The notes: generated from the sequence alone by a model not told the origin. A stretch of 64,000 bases of DNA from Cellvibrio sp. pealriver (GCF_001183545.1 NZ_KQ236688.1:248001-312000); one strand, 5' to 3'; shown: positions 54,965 through 64,000, counted from the stretch's first letter. Translations and numbers: made by a program.

Positions 54965-55603
54965 ATGACCCATGATGCGAATGACAATAGTGATAAAGCC
55001 CAGCGTCATAAAGAACGCATGCAACAACGCAAAGAAATTGTTGATGCCGCAATTGCGCGCGCCGACGAAGAGCGCGGCGTTGTCATCGTACTGACTGGCG
55101 ATGGCAAAGGTAAAAGCTCATCGGGTTTTGGCACTGCACTGCGCTGCCTTGGCCATGGCTACAAAGTCGCTATCGTGCAATTTATTAAAGGCACCTGGGA
55201 GTGCGGTGAAAAAAACTTTTTAACGGAAAGTATTTTTCGCGGTGATTCGCCCAAGCTTGAGTATTTTGTGATGGGTACAGGTTTTACCTGGGAAACCCAA
55301 AATGCCGAGCAAGATAAAGCAGCTGCTGAAAAAGTATGGGCAGAGTGCGAGCATGTATTTCGCGATCCGGACATCCATTTGGTGTTGTTGGATGAATTGA
55401 CCTATATGTTGAACTTTAAATATCTCGACAAAGATAAAGTGATCGACGCAATACAGAATCGCCCGCGCAACCAAAACGTGATTATCACCGGTCGTGGCGC
55501 TAAAAAATATCTGGAAGATTTAGCGGATACCTTCAGTGAAGTTAAATCAGTCAAGCATGCTTTTAATGCCGGTGTGAAAGCACAAAAGGGTATTGAGTGG
55601 TAA
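54965..55603 (+). CDS. cobO: Cob(I)yrinic acid a,c-diamide adenosyltransferase
   Basis: From ATG 54965 (GGAGG 4 bp upstream) the product is 212 residues. It has a P-loop GDGKGKSSSGFG near residue 46, a VALVQFIKGTW-like block and LLDELTYMLNFKYLD near residue 140. The enzyme adds the adenosyl ligand to corrinoids using ATP. It follows btuB and precedes cobQ, so salvaged corrinoids are processed here. A hairpin terminator lies between btuB and cobO. Confidence 0.94.
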   Translation: MTHDANDNSDKAQRHKERMQQRKEIVDAAIARADEERGVVIVLTGDGKGKSSSGFGTALRCLGHGYKVAIVQFIKGTWECGEKNFLTESIFRGDSPKLEYFVMGTGFTWETQNAEQDKAAAEKVWAECEHVFRDPDIHLVLLDELTYMLNFKYLDKDKVIDAIQNRPRNQNVIITGRGAKKYLEDLADTFSEVKSVKHAFNAGVKAQKGIEW

Positions 55604-55612
55604 TGTTGCAAC

Positions 55613-57139
55613 ATGCCTAAAAAATCCAAAACCCTAATGGTGCAAGGCGCTACAACCATAATGGTGCAGGGCACCACGTCTGATGCCGGTAAAACCACAT
55701 TGGTCGCTGCGCTCTGCCGCATCTTAAAAAAGCGCGGTGTTTCTGTCGTTCCCTTCAAGCCACAAAATATGGCTCTCAATTCTGCTGTTACTGTCGATGG
55801 TGGCGAGATCGGCCGTGCACAAGCATTGCAAGCGCAGGCTGCAGGCTTGCAACCGCATACGGATATGAATCCTATCCTGATTAAACCGACCAGCGACACC
55901 AAAGCACAGATAATTGTGCAGGGAAAAGCCATTACGGATATGGATGCAGCGGTTTACCATGATTACAAAACCCGTGCGATGGAATTTGTAGTGGATTCCT
56001 ATCAACGGCTGCAAGCGCAGTACGATGTCATTGTGGTGGAAGGTGCAGGTAGCCCGGCAGAAATTAATTTGCGTGAGCGCGATATTGCCAATATGGGTTT
56101 TGCGGAAGCGGTAGATTGCCCGGTTATTTTAATTGCCGACATTGACCGTGGCGGTGTGTTCGCGCATTTGGTTGGCACGCTTGAATTATTGAGTGAATCA
56201 GAGCGTGCCCGTGTTGTCGGTTTTGTGATTAATCGTTTCCGTGGCGATATGGGGTTGTTGCAATCCGGCCTTGATTGGTTGGAGCAAAAAACCGGAAAAC
56301 CGGTGCTGGGTGTAATCCCTTATTTTCACGGTTTGTATTTGGATGCTGAAGATGCGCTTACGCAACACGCGCGTAAACCGGATGCAATGTTACGTGTTGC
56401 AGTATTGGCGTTGCCTCGCATTTCCAATCACACAGACTTTGACAGTTTGCGTTTGCATCCGCAAATCGATTTTTCCTGGGTGGGGCCAAAGCAAAAAATT
56501 CCTCCCTGTGATTTGCTGATTATTCCCGGTAGTAAAAACGTGCGTGCGGATTTACAGTTTTTGCGTGACCAATCATGGGAGCCCCAAATAAAAACCCATT
56601 TACGCTATGGTGGAAAACTAATAGGAATATGCGGTGGGTTCCAAATGCTGGGATCGTATATCCATGACCCCTTGGGTATTGAGTCTGCACCGGGAAGTTC
56701 AACGGGGTTGAATTATTTTGCAATGACAACACAGTTAGAATCCCATAAACAACTGCAGCAATGTCGGGGTTATCTGTGGAATAAACACACTGCAATTGTT
56801 GGTTATGAAATTCATTGTGGTGTCAGCCGTGGTGCGGCCTTGCAGCAACCTGCGGCATATTTGTATCAGGGTGACAATCTGGTGGCAGAGGGCGCAATCA
56901 GTGATGACGGGCAAATCCTGGGGACTTATGTGCATGGTATTTTTGATCAGCCGGAAGCTTTGGCCCAATTGCTGGAGTGGGCAGGATTACCTACAGACAA
57001 TGGACAGTCTATTCAGCTATCAATCGATACCTTGCGTGAAGAGTCTATCGAGCGGCTCGCTACAGGTGTAGAGCAGGCTTTGCGGCCCGATTTTTTAGCG
57101 GATTTAGTCGCCGGACATTCATCCGATGTGTTTATGTAA
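55613..57139 (+). CDS. cobQ: Cobyric acid synthase
   Basis: The 508-residue product has a P-loop [16 protein letters not shown] near residue 22 and a CobQ synthetase domain. A C-terminal class-I GATase domain follows, with nucleophile CGGFQMLG and late [11 protein letters not shown]. It amidates four side chains of adenosylcobyrinic diamide. It follows cobO by 9 bp. The N-terminus carries an 8-codon tandem duplication (codons 8-15 and 16-23), so the family-like start could be Met9 or Met17. Tandem 17-bp repeats cover the stop. Confidence 0.93.
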   Translation: MPKKSKTLMVQGATTIMVQGTTSDAGKTTLVAALCRILKKRGVSVVPFKPQNMALNSAVTVDGGEIGRAQALQAQAAGLQPHTDMNPILIKPTSDTKAQIIVQGKAITDMDAAVYHDYKTRAMEFVVDSYQRLQAQYDVIVVEGAGSPAEINLRERDIANMGFAEAVDCPVILIADIDRGGVFAHLVGTLELLSESERARVVGFVINRFRGDMGLLQSGLDWLEQKTGKPVLGVIPYFHGLYLDAEDALTQHARKPDAMLRVAVLALPRISNHTDFDSLRLHPQIDFSWVGPKQKIPPCDLLIIPGSKNVRADLQFLRDQSWEPQIKTHLRYGGKLIGICGGFQMLGSYIHDPLGIESAPGSSTGLNYFAMTTQLESHKQLQQCRGYLWNKHTAIVGYEIHCGVSRGAALQQPAAYLYQGDNLVAEGAISDDGQILGTYVHGIFDQPEALAQLLEWAGLPTDNGQSIQLSIDTLREESIERLATGVEQALRPDFLADLVAGHSSDVFM

Positions 57140-57203
57140 ATGACATACACAGGTAAATAACGTACCTATATAAATAACGCACTTATGTAAAGCCCGGCAG
57201 GGA
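57136..57203. repeat. 17-bp tandem repeats at the cobQ stop
   Basis: Four units begin at 57136, 57153, 57170 and 57187, exactly 17 bp apart. The first three share the core TAAATRACRYAC. The fourth keeps only GTAAAG. The array begins on the last codon of cobQ. It may be a slippage product or a regulator site for the gene at 57273. Confidence 0.7.
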
Positions 57204-57272
57204 AAATTTTAACGATTATACTTTTATGGAGTTGGGTGTAGGGCTTATTGGTTAGCGTTAAGGAGCGCTGTT

Positions 57273-58520
57273 ATGCGACGAATTTTATTAACACTGTTAT
57301 CCGCTATTCTCGCCGTGGATTCAGCAGCCCAAGCAGATAGCGAGCAGCCCCATAAGACCCATGTGGTAAATCTTGCCACTAATATTTCCTCATCGTTTAC
57401 GTCGGATTTACCCGTGGGCAGCGAGCAAACGCTACTGCCTCATCTGCAGTGTATCTTCAAGCAAATGGCACGCGATTACAGTGTGCAAGTGATTCCTTGG
57501 CGGCGCGCCTATCAGGATGTCAAAAGTAATCGCATCGACGGTTTTTTTACCGCCATCCCCATGCGCCAAATCGACCCCTACGCTGTCTTGTCTGCTCCTA
57601 TGGTGCTGGAAAATTGGTATTGGTTCTGGCGCGCAGACACTATTGCTCCTGAATCCTGGCGTGAGGGTTATAAGCTTGGGTCAATTTTGGGGAGCCAACA
57701 AGAAACCTGGTTGGCAGAGGCGGGTTACCCTGTGGATATGAGCGCAAATAATTTGCCGCAGCTGATCAGGTTATTACAGGGCAAACGCATCGATGTGATA
57801 TTGGCGGACCGGGAAAATTTTTTACATGCCGCCAAGGAATTAAAAGTAGATCCTAATCATTTCCAATCCCGTTTTTTTCGCTATGTGCCTTTGGGGGTTT
57901 ACTTCAATGAACAGTTTCTCGATCAAAATCCGGATTTTCTGCCGCGATTTAATCAGCACATAACCGGTTGTGCGACAGCTCAGTTTGCCGTAACAGACTA
58001 TGAGCAGCAACTCATAAGAGAATTGCTTTTCCGTAAAATTGAACGCTGGAAACGCTTACCAAAATTGGAGTCTGCGCTCAAAAAGCACAATGCAAAAAAT
58101 CGCTCTTTGAGCAAGCGCGATATTCTTGAGCGCGATAAAAAATGGACAAACGCTTTTTTGCAGGACGATTTTTCCTATTCATTGGATTTGGTTGATCAGG
58201 AATTGTCGGCGCAATTGCGCGAAATTAAAAAGCAATCACAGGATGTGATCACTGAAATTATAGTGACAGATGAACGCGGTATTAATGTTGCCATCAGTGA
58301 TATGACATCAGACTACTGGCAAGGCGATGAAGAAAAGTTCACTAAAGTGTTTGGCAAGCCTGCTAATACCTTGCACTTTGGTGCAATCAGTTACGATGAA
58401 TCCACTAAACGTTTTCAACTTCACATCAGCGTACCTTTACAAAGCGAAAAAGAGTTTGAGTCTACAGGCGTAATGGTGTTCGGAGTCGATGTAGAAAAAG
58501 TGCTTTCGCAGACGCAGTAA
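57273..58520 (+). CDS. Secreted solute-binding protein fused to a PDC-like sensor domain
   Basis: The 415-residue protein has a signal peptide (cleavage after AQA, ~residue 22). Residues ~30-260 form an extracellular solute-binding family-3-like domain (PWRRAYQDVKSNRIDGFFTAIPM). Residues ~290-415 resemble a PDC/Cache sensor with GINVAISDMTSDYWQGDEEKF. There is no transmembrane output domain, so the fusion itself is odd. It probably lies periplasmic and may pass signal to a nearby kinase. The PDC assignment is from memory. Confidence 0.7.
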   Translation: MRRILLTLLSAILAVDSAAQADSEQPHKTHVVNLATNISSSFTSDLPVGSEQTLLPHLQCIFKQMARDYSVQVIPWRRAYQDVKSNRIDGFFTAIPMRQIDPYAVLSAPMVLENWYWFWRADTIAPESWREGYKLGSILGSQQETWLAEAGYPVDMSANNLPQLIRLLQGKRIDVILADRENFLHAAKELKVDPNHFQSRFFRYVPLGVYFNEQFLDQNPDFLPRFNQHITGCATAQFAVTDYEQQLIRELLFRKIERWKRLPKLESALKKHNAKNRSLSKRDILERDKKWTNAFLQDDFSYSLDLVDQELSAQLREIKKQSQDVITEIIVTDERGINVAISDMTSDYWQGDEEKFTKVFGKPANTLHFGAISYDESTKRFQLHISVPLQSEKEFESTGVMVFGVDVEKVLSQTQ

Positions 58521-58536
58521 CGGGTAATTGCCTCAC

Positions 58537-59796
58537 TCACCATAAAATACGTGCTGCTACATGTGCCGCATCAGCATGGAATGAAAAAGACCAGCCGTTG
58601 CGCTCACACAGTCGTTGAACGATACCCAGGCCCAGACCGTAGCCTTGAGAAGAGGCGTGAGACAACGCCTCGATTGACATGTGTCGCTCCTCAGCGCCCG
58701 CTTGGTTGATGACTAAAGCGCTCACTTGATTTGTAATTAATAGCTCCTGCTCTTTGATGAGAATCTTGATTGGTCCTTGCCCGGCGAGAGTGTGCTCGAA
58801 CGCATTTCTGACGAGATTATTGACCGCGATAGCAAAAGCCTGTGGATGTCCGCAGATGCTGGGTGTTGCGCGGTGCTCAATTTCAACATCGACGGACTTG
58901 CCGCTCAGTAAGTGGCGTTGCTGATCGATCGCCTGACTCACTAACGGCTCCACTAAAAATTTCTCGTCGTACAGTCCATCGTCTGTTTCACGCGCGAGGC
59001 ACAAGAACATTTCAATGGTTGTTTTCATATCGAGCGTCGCACGTCTTACACGATTAATTACTTTCTCATCAGCGGCTGACAAATCGCTTTGCTCCAGCAA
59101 TTCAAGTGCGCCTGTTATCACCGTGATCGGCGTGCGCAACTCATGACTGGCGGACGCCGTGAAATATCGCTCCCGCGCAACAAATTCGCCGATACGTTCA
59201 AGCGTTTTTTCGATGGTTTGTGCGAGCAAGCCAATTTCATCATCACCGAACTGGCTGGACTCTATGCGTTTGTGATCTCCGGCGGAGAGATTTTCCAGGT
59301 CGATGTCCGCGACCACTTTAGCGAGTTGTGCGACAGGGGCGATAGATCTACGCATCACAATAAGCCCCAACCCAAAACCAACAATACCGAGAGTACCCAC
59401 AACGCTAGTAATAACGAGCAGCCACCACCAATCCTCGGATGATGCATCCTCAATTCCGGCAACATCGAAAACGATATAGGCGCGTCCTTGCGGGTTGTTG
59501 GTTGCGATTACGGCGACATGTAATTCTTCGGTGGCAAATTCGTACACTCCCTCATCGGGGTTTGTCTGAGCCCACTCCTTGAGAGATGCTGGCAAGTTAC
59601 CAGCGTCATTGTAGGCGCGAAGATTTGTTGTCAGTGCGGGATAGTTTTCAGCGGCGCGCTGCAACTGTTTTTGCAGCACATGGTCTTCGGTCAATCTCAT
59701 CGCCGCAAAAAAGGCGAATCCCCAGGCAACGCTTAGCACAGCGACACAAAGTGCAAATGCGATGGCAATACGCTTGCGCAAACTGAGGCGGTACAT
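58537..59796 (-). CDS. Sensor histidine kinase
   Basis: The 419-residue protein has two N-terminal transmembrane helices (~10-33 and ~125-150), a periplasmic loop of about 90 residues, a HAMP domain and a DHp with catalytic His in FTASASHELRTPIT near residue 220. The C-terminal ATPase has N-box INNLVRNAFEHT-like and G-box GLGLGIV. Its start overlaps the response regulator stop by one base, so they are translationally coupled. Confidence 0.92.
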   Translation of the reverse strand: MYRLSLRKRIAIAFALCVAVLSVAWGFAFFAAMRLTEDHVLQKQLQRAAENYPALTTNLRAYNDAGNLPASLKEWAQTNPDEGVYEFATEELHVAVIATNNPQGRAYIVFDVAGIEDASSEDWWWLLVITSVVGTLGIVGFGLGLIVMRRSIAPVAQLAKVVADIDLENLSAGDHKRIESSQFGDDEIGLLAQTIEKTLERIGEFVARERYFTASASHELRTPITVITGALELLEQSDLSAADEKVINRVRRATLDMKTTIEMFLCLARETDDGLYDEKFLVEPLVSQAIDQQRHLLSGKSVDVEIEHRATPSICGHPQAFAIAVNNLVRNAFEHTLAGQGPIKILIKEQELLITNQVSALVINQAGAEERHMSIEALSHASSQGYGLGLGIVQRLCERNGWSFSFHADAAHVAARILW

Positions 59797-60515
59797 TACT
59801 GGCTCGCCTCTGTAATATTATTCTCCGCAATTCGATAGCCAATGCGATGAACCGTATGAATAAGCGGATTATCAAACGGTCTATCAATCGCCTGTCGCAG
59901 TTTGTATAAATGCGAGCGAAGCGCATCGCTATCAGGGGGTTCGTCAGCCCACAACAGGGTTTCAAGTTCTTCGCGAGATACCACCGAAGGTGCCGCTTCC
60001 ATAAGTCGTTGCAGCAGTTTCATACATGCAGGGCTGAGGTCAACATGCCGGCCCGCGCGATGCACTTGCAGTGTTGATTTGTTCATCGTGAGATCACCCA
60101 CTCTTAACACGCTATCGGTTTTTCGATGGCCACGTTTGTACAACGCCTGCAGGCGTGCATGTAACTCTTGTAACGCGAATGGCTTAACCAAATAATCATC
60201 GGCTCCTGCCTCGAAGCCTTTGAGTTTATCGTCAAGTGTGTCGCGCGCCGTTAGCATCAGCACAGGCGTTTCAATTCCCGCTTCAGTTCGCAACTTTTGA
60301 CAAAAACGCAGGCCATCCATCCCTGGAAGCATCAGGTCTAAAACGATAATGTCGAACCGATTGGTCAACGCCAGGTGCATAGCACTGATACCGTCATAGG
60401 CAAAGTCCAGAATATAGCTATGCCGTTCGAGATAGGCGGCAATGTTTTCACAAATGTCGCGGTTATCTTCCACAATCAAGGCTCTGATCGGTGTTGCACC
60501 CAGCGTGTTTATCAT
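59796..60515 (-). CDS. Two-component response regulator, OmpR/PhoB family
   Basis: The 239-residue product has a receiver with phospho-acceptor Asp in IIVLDLMLPGMDG near residue 55 and Lys in DDYLVKPFA near residue 107. A winged-helix DNA-binding domain follows (~140-235; RHVDLSPACMKLLQRLMEA). The divergent signal-transduction pair is linked to the receptor 73 bp upstream on the same strand. Controlled genes probably include that receptor. The signal is unknown. Confidence 0.92.
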   Translation of the reverse strand: MINTLGATPIRALIVEDNRDICENIAAYLERHSYILDFAYDGISAMHLALTNRFDIIVLDLMLPGMDGLRFCQKLRTEAGIETPVLMLTARDTLDDKLKGFEAGADDYLVKPFALQELHARLQALYKRGHRKTDSVLRVGDLTMNKSTLQVHRAGRHVDLSPACMKLLQRLMEAAPSVVSREELETLLWADEPPDSDALRSHLYKLRQAIDRPFDNPLIHTVHRIGYRIAENNITEASQ

Positions 60516-60561
60516 CGGTTACCATCCTGACCGGCACGATTTGCCAGCCGCTATTTACCAA

Positions 60562-60605
60562 CCACTTACCATGCGTAGTCCAGCCACTTACCATGCATAA
60601 TCCAG
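60562..60605. repeat. 22-bp tandem repeat at the receptor stop
   Basis: Two 22-bp units (60562-60583 and 60584-60605) differ at two bases. On the minus strand each encodes the end of the receptor: codons for LDYAW followed by TAA. The upstream unit is the real stop, and the downstream unit copies the C-terminal signature out of frame by 22 bp. A small local duplication is the simplest cause. Confidence 0.75.
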
Positions 60606-62993
60606 TCGTAGTCCAAGCAGTGGTTCGGCTTCGTTTTCGTCTTTCACCACAACGCCTCGGCGATAATCAAACTCGCTATCGTCAGTTGACGATGCTGCTG
60701 TTGCGTTGATGACATCGAGAAAAGCCGTGAGATCGATTGGGCCAAATGCGCGTTGATAGTCAACACGAACATTCAACAAACCATAACTATCTTTGCGGCC
60801 CACATTCTGCTCAAGGATTTCTTTTGAGTAGCGCATTGGTTGCCCTGCGCCCAATACATCGGCGTGAATAATATAGGTTTCGTCTGGTCTGCCCGAAAGA
60901 TATTTGTAGCGCCCGGCGATCTTCCAGTGATCGCTGATTTCCCATGTTAATCCGAGGGTGGCGACATGCTCGCGATTGAAATCAGCAACGACTTCACCGC
61001 GACCATCTTTTTTATCGATGACAACATCGTTGTAAGAGTAAGTTGCGGTCGCGTAAACACCGTCGCGAATTGTACCTTTGAGTACCACATCGACACCGTA
61101 AGATGTGCCGTCACCTTTGTTGGCAAAAGTTCCTTTGGTTCGATCAAGGCTTATCACCAAATCGTCGAGCTTTTGATAGTAGGCTTCCGTCAACAAAGAC
61201 CAGCGGTCGAAGGGAAAGTACTCAAAGCCGATGCTGCCGTGCGTGATTTGTTCGGTCTTGAGGTTGTTCAATTTATTCGCAGCAAGTTGTAAATAGCGCG
61301 GCGACTGATGAAAAAGCCCTGAGGTTGCAAAATAGCGAATTGCATTATCCGGCCGCCAATCGATGCTGAATCTGGGTGACGCGACGCTTTCGTCGGCAAA
61401 GCCATCCTGTTCAAAGCGAAGCCCTGTACCAAAATCCCAATCGCCGCGCTTAAAGACCTGATTGACGTAACCCGCATAGCTTGTTTCTTTCTGGCGCAGT
61501 GATGAGTCGATGTTGGCAGGCGTCAGCACAATATAACGTTGATCGTCGGGTCTGGAGGCATTCTGATCATAGACAAAGCGATTCCAGTCGCCATTCAATG
61601 CGGTGTTGTAGTCCAGATCAATTTGCGTTGCCTGAATGCCGGTACTGAATACGCCCCATCGATTCAAGGTTTCGAAGTCACTTCGCCAGCCGATCTCCGT
61701 TTCATTTTCACCGACGGTAATAATGTCTTCCCGCACCGGAAAACTGGATGCCGGTGATCCCGGTGGTACGAGGTCAGGAAATGCCTCACCCTCTGAACTG
61801 ATCTTGTCGCTTTTGCGGTAGTAAACCTTATTAGTCCAAACGCCTTTTTCACCGACCAGTGAGCGCAATGTCAGACCGTACAAATCACTGTTTTGTGTAA
61901 AATCTTGCAGCGAAGCATCCTGAAAATCAGGCGATGCAAAAACGTGTGTAACGCCACGCGTGTAGTCTTCGTAAGTATCGATAATAAGTGTTTCGAGGGT
62001 GTGGTCTTCATTAATTGGTATCACCGATTTTACGATCACATCGCGCAGCAGCGGCTCGCCAATATCCAGCTCTTCAATCGTTTCAAAAAAAGCGCCGAAG
62101 TCCAGCTTTCGTGCAGAAACGAGCAACGTTGAATCTTCAGTGATACCAGCCGGGCCGTCGTAACCCACTTCATACCCCGCAAGGTCAAGGGGCAGGCTTG
62201 CAGAAGGGCTCGGGTTGCCACCGGCGACTTCCAGTTTGAGTAGCGATGCAGTGCGCCCGCCATAAGCTGGCCCCCATCCACCGGGCGAGAACTCTGCACC
62301 ACTGATAACGTTGGGTGCGAAAATCGAGAAACGGCCACCACCGCCCACATCTTCGTCTTCACCCAGTGTTGCATCAAAGTGCACGGCTTTATCAAACGGA
62401 AAACCATCAACGAATAACAAATTATCTTTTGGGCTGCGACCACGAACGCTAAAACTGGCGAATTCGCCGGTAGATGCCAAGCCGGGCAAACCGTCCAGCG
62501 ACAAGAGCGGATCTGCTCCACCGCCAACTGCACTGCGCAATTCATCCCGATTGAGAAAAGAGCTGGAAGCTGATGCGAGTACATCCGCCTGCTGTCCTAC
62601 AACCAGCAATTCCTCAATCTCCTGTTGTCTGAGTAAATCGAATTTAACCTGAATATTTTTGCGCGTAATCACGCGAATGCTTGGCTCATACGCTGAAGCG
62701 AAACCATTTTTGCTGAGGTTTACTGAATAAAGACCGGGATCGAGCTGTTCAAGCACGATGCGACCTTGCGCATCGGTTTCTACTGTTTGCGTGGAATTGG
62801 TTTCCCGTTCCGTGAGCGTGATCTGTACGGTTGAAAGTGGCCGGTTAGTAATCTGATCTTTGACAACAATCGTCAACCCACCGGGTGCTTCTGCTGCCTG
62901 CGCGGAAAGTGAAAAGCCCATCAGAAGCGCCGACAGAGCCAACCCCGATACCTGCCCTAAATAGCTACTTGTTTTATTCAGTTGTCTGCTCAT
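60588..62993 (-). CDS. TonB-dependent receptor with N-terminal beta-sandwich domain
   Basis: From ATG 62993 (GGAGG 8 bp upstream) the product is 801 residues. It has a signal peptide (FSLSAQAAEA, cleavage near residue 33) and a carboxypeptidase-regulatory-like domain (~35-115). A plug follows (GGGADPLLSLDGLPGLASTG, FSVRGRSPKDNLLFVDG) and a barrel ending LGLRLDYAW. The terminal Trp is allowed for BAM. It sits upstream of a two-component pair on the same strand. The ligand is unknown. It lacks a clear TonB box of the usual form. Confidence 0.88.
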   Translation of the reverse strand: MSRQLNKTSSYLGQVSGLALSALLMGFSLSAQAAEAPGGLTIVVKDQITNRPLSTVQITLTERETNSTQTVETDAQGRIVLEQLDPGLYSVNLSKNGFASAYEPSIRVITRKNIQVKFDLLRQQEIEELLVVGQQADVLASASSSFLNRDELRSAVGGGADPLLSLDGLPGLASTGEFASFSVRGRSPKDNLLFVDGFPFDKAVHFDATLGEDEDVGGGGRFSIFAPNVISGAEFSPGGWGPAYGGRTASLLKLEVAGGNPSPSASLPLDLAGYEVGYDGPAGITEDSTLLVSARKLDFGAFFETIEELDIGEPLLRDVIVKSVIPINEDHTLETLIIDTYEDYTRGVTHVFASPDFQDASLQDFTQNSDLYGLTLRSLVGEKGVWTNKVYYRKSDKISSEGEAFPDLVPPGSPASSFPVREDIITVGENETEIGWRSDFETLNRWGVFSTGIQATQIDLDYNTALNGDWNRFVYDQNASRPDDQRYIVLTPANIDSSLRQKETSYAGYVNQVFKRGDWDFGTGLRFEQDGFADESVASPRFSIDWRPDNAIRYFATSGLFHQSPRYLQLAANKLNNLKTEQITHGSIGFEYFPFDRWSLLTEAYYQKLDDLVISLDRTKGTFANKGDGTSYGVDVVLKGTIRDGVYATATYSYNDVVIDKKDGRGEVVADFNREHVATLGLTWEISDHWKIAGRYKYLSGRPDETYIIHADVLGAGQPMRYSKEILEQNVGRKDSYGLLNVRVDYQRAFGPIDLTAFLDVINATAASSTDDSEFDYRRGVVVKDENEAEPLLGLRLDYAW

Positions 62994-63442
62994 ATACCCA
63001 TCCTCCAAGAAATCGGCTGTGTTTATTTGATGAAACACCGGGAGGTTAGCAGCGCAAATGTAGCCAAAATGTCGCTGGAATATGAAAACGATATGAACGT
63101 CCGTTTTAATCAACCAAGCCTAATCAAACGTCGGGTTTTTATGGGTATTCGTAATAGGCTGTAATTTATATTAGCGCCCAATATCGCTATGGTCTTTAAT
63201 TGGCTTTTGATTCGGCTATCGGGTCTTGCCCGTAGGTTAAGGCAGGTCGCGCAGGCTGAGTTTGCGAATCCCAACATATTTTAAGGGCGAAAAGTGCCCA
63301 AAGCGGAAGTTAAAATGATACAAAGATAAATTCGACCAGCCCCTTAAAGCAGATTCTTAGTTTCTATTGAATTGATATTTTTCAATAGAATAATCACGGT
63401 TTTGGCCATTAAACATGTTATTTGTTTTACAACGGATATGAT
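62994..63442. other. Intergenic region with one strong inverted repeat
   Basis: This 449-bp AT-rich stretch lies between the divergent receptor and the last gene. It holds the minus-strand receptor leader (GGAGG at ~63002). TTCTATTGAA (63362-63371) and TTCAATAGAA (63381-63390) form a perfect 10-bp inverted repeat with a 9-base spacer. It lies ~55-80 bp before the last gene and may be an operator. I see no coding sequence in it. Confidence 0.55.
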
Positions 63443-64000
63443 ATGAGAGAACGGATAGCGGACATATTTCTCAGGCGCTTAGATTCTTACATCAATCCAA
63501 AAATTGAGAATCGAGTTATTTATGGCACTTTAATATCTGGTGCTAGCCTATTATTAATCCCAAAAATGTCTGCACTGATTAGCAATATTTCCTTCAGTTT
63601 AGAAAATCATGAAATAAATATTAACAATAGCCAATTAGATGATTTCAGCATGATTTTCGGCTTCATACTTATTCTAATTTCAGTGATGACTCTCTACATA
63701 TTTAGAATACATAAGCGGCCAGAATTCGTTATACAAAGTGATTCTCCCTCGGCGAGATTATGGAAGGACTATGGTTATTCCTTCCAGCATCAGCCTCTCA
63801 TAAATCCTTTATTATTGAAAGATTTGGTGGGTTGGGTTTCTGATGGTGGAAGACAGATAGCTTCGATTGATATTGCTGGTTCAAATTCTAGCAACAGATA
63901 TTTTGGAAAAGTCTTCGTGCGGGAAACTGAAGGGAGAGTATTTGTGGAAGTTCAGGCAGAAGGCTTGGACGCATTTGGTTATGAATATCTCGGCACATCA
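63443..64000 (+). CDS. Unknown two-helix membrane protein (partial, runs out of window)
   Basis: From ATG 63443 the frame stays open for 186 codons to the window edge. It starts MRERIADIFLRRLDSYINPKI and has two probable membrane helices (~28-48 and ~73-90) with a short Asn-rich periplasmic loop, then a soluble C-terminal region (~95 onwards). It has no recognised domain. The codon and base use is more AT-rich than the rest of the window. It may be the first gene of an accessory or defence-type region. The function is unknown. Confidence 0.7.
   Translation, partial: MRERIADIFLRRLDSYINPKIENRVIYGTLISGASLLLIPKMSALISNISFSLENHEININNSQLDDFSMIFGFILILISVMTLYIFRIHKRPEFVIQSDSPSARLWKDYGYSFQHQPLINPLLLKDLVGWVSDGGRQIASIDIAGSNSSNRYFGKVFVRETEGRVFVEVQAEGLDAFGYEYLGTS

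Overview
The window looks like chromosomal DNA of a free-living, carbohydrate-degrading gammaproteobacterium, most like Cellvibrio and relatives (Cellvibrionaceae). This is judged from protein family content and moderate GC, not from a database search. Typical signs are many TonB-dependent receptors, a Fur-type tonB-exbB-exbD operon, periplasmic glycosidase lipoproteins, the bpt/aat N-end-rule pair, and the prkA-yeaH-spoVR stress operon. I see no rRNA, tRNA, CRISPR array, prophage or insertion sequence. The final ~600 bp is AT-richer and its gene is unfamiliar, so it may start an accessory region.

Layout. 1-1.1 kb: bpt (partial) and aat on the minus strand. 1.4-6.2 kb: prkA, yeaH and ycgB (SpoVR). 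6.3-9.5 kb: a two-component system and a membrane-anchored DJ-1/PfpI protein. 9.5-15.2 kb: an ECF sigma factor fused to a long membrane region, facing a CIA30-domain protein, an acyltransferase, a polysaccharide deacetylase and an esterase. The two divergent promoters carry the same bipartite motif. 15.2-20.3 kb: an SpoU-type methyltransferase, an FAD oxidoreductase and a phytase-esterase-like lipoprotein. 20.3-21.7 kb: a PIN/ribbon-helix-helix toxin-antitoxin pair with a palindromic operator, then rlmE. 21.7-28.5 kb: a probable trehalose locus (LacI regulator, MFS transporter, receptor, trehalase) with three LacI-type operators. 28.5-36.7 kb: mixed housekeeping and unknown genes, a Ca2+/Na+ antiporter, and a MocR regulator divergent from a PNPOx-like protein.

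36.7-38.7 kb: exbD, exbB and tonB under a good Fur box. 38.8-48.3 kb: a CNNM/CBS protein, a GH13 lipoprotein, an S46 peptidase, an OafA-type acyltransferase, gamma-glutamyltransferase and an exosortase-type acyltransferase. 48.5-52.4 kb: a zinc locus made of a His-rich receptor (ZnuD-like) and an AztD-like beta-propeller lipoprotein, downstream of a perfect Zur-type palindrome. 52.5-57.1 kb: a cobalamin riboswitch, a BtuB-like receptor, cobO and cobQ. 57.3-63.1 kb: a solute-binding/PDC-sensor fusion, then a receptor-response regulator-histidine kinase set on the minus strand. The window ends inside an unknown two-helix membrane protein.

Several sections show one logic: an outer-membrane receptor beside its regulator and its periplasmic or cytoplasmic processing step (trehalose, zinc, B12), all powered by the TonB complex encoded mid-window. 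The most novel-looking items are the membrane-fused sigma factor with a glycine-pentad repeat and its mirrored promoters, and the Zur-box receptor plus AztD-like lipoprotein pair.
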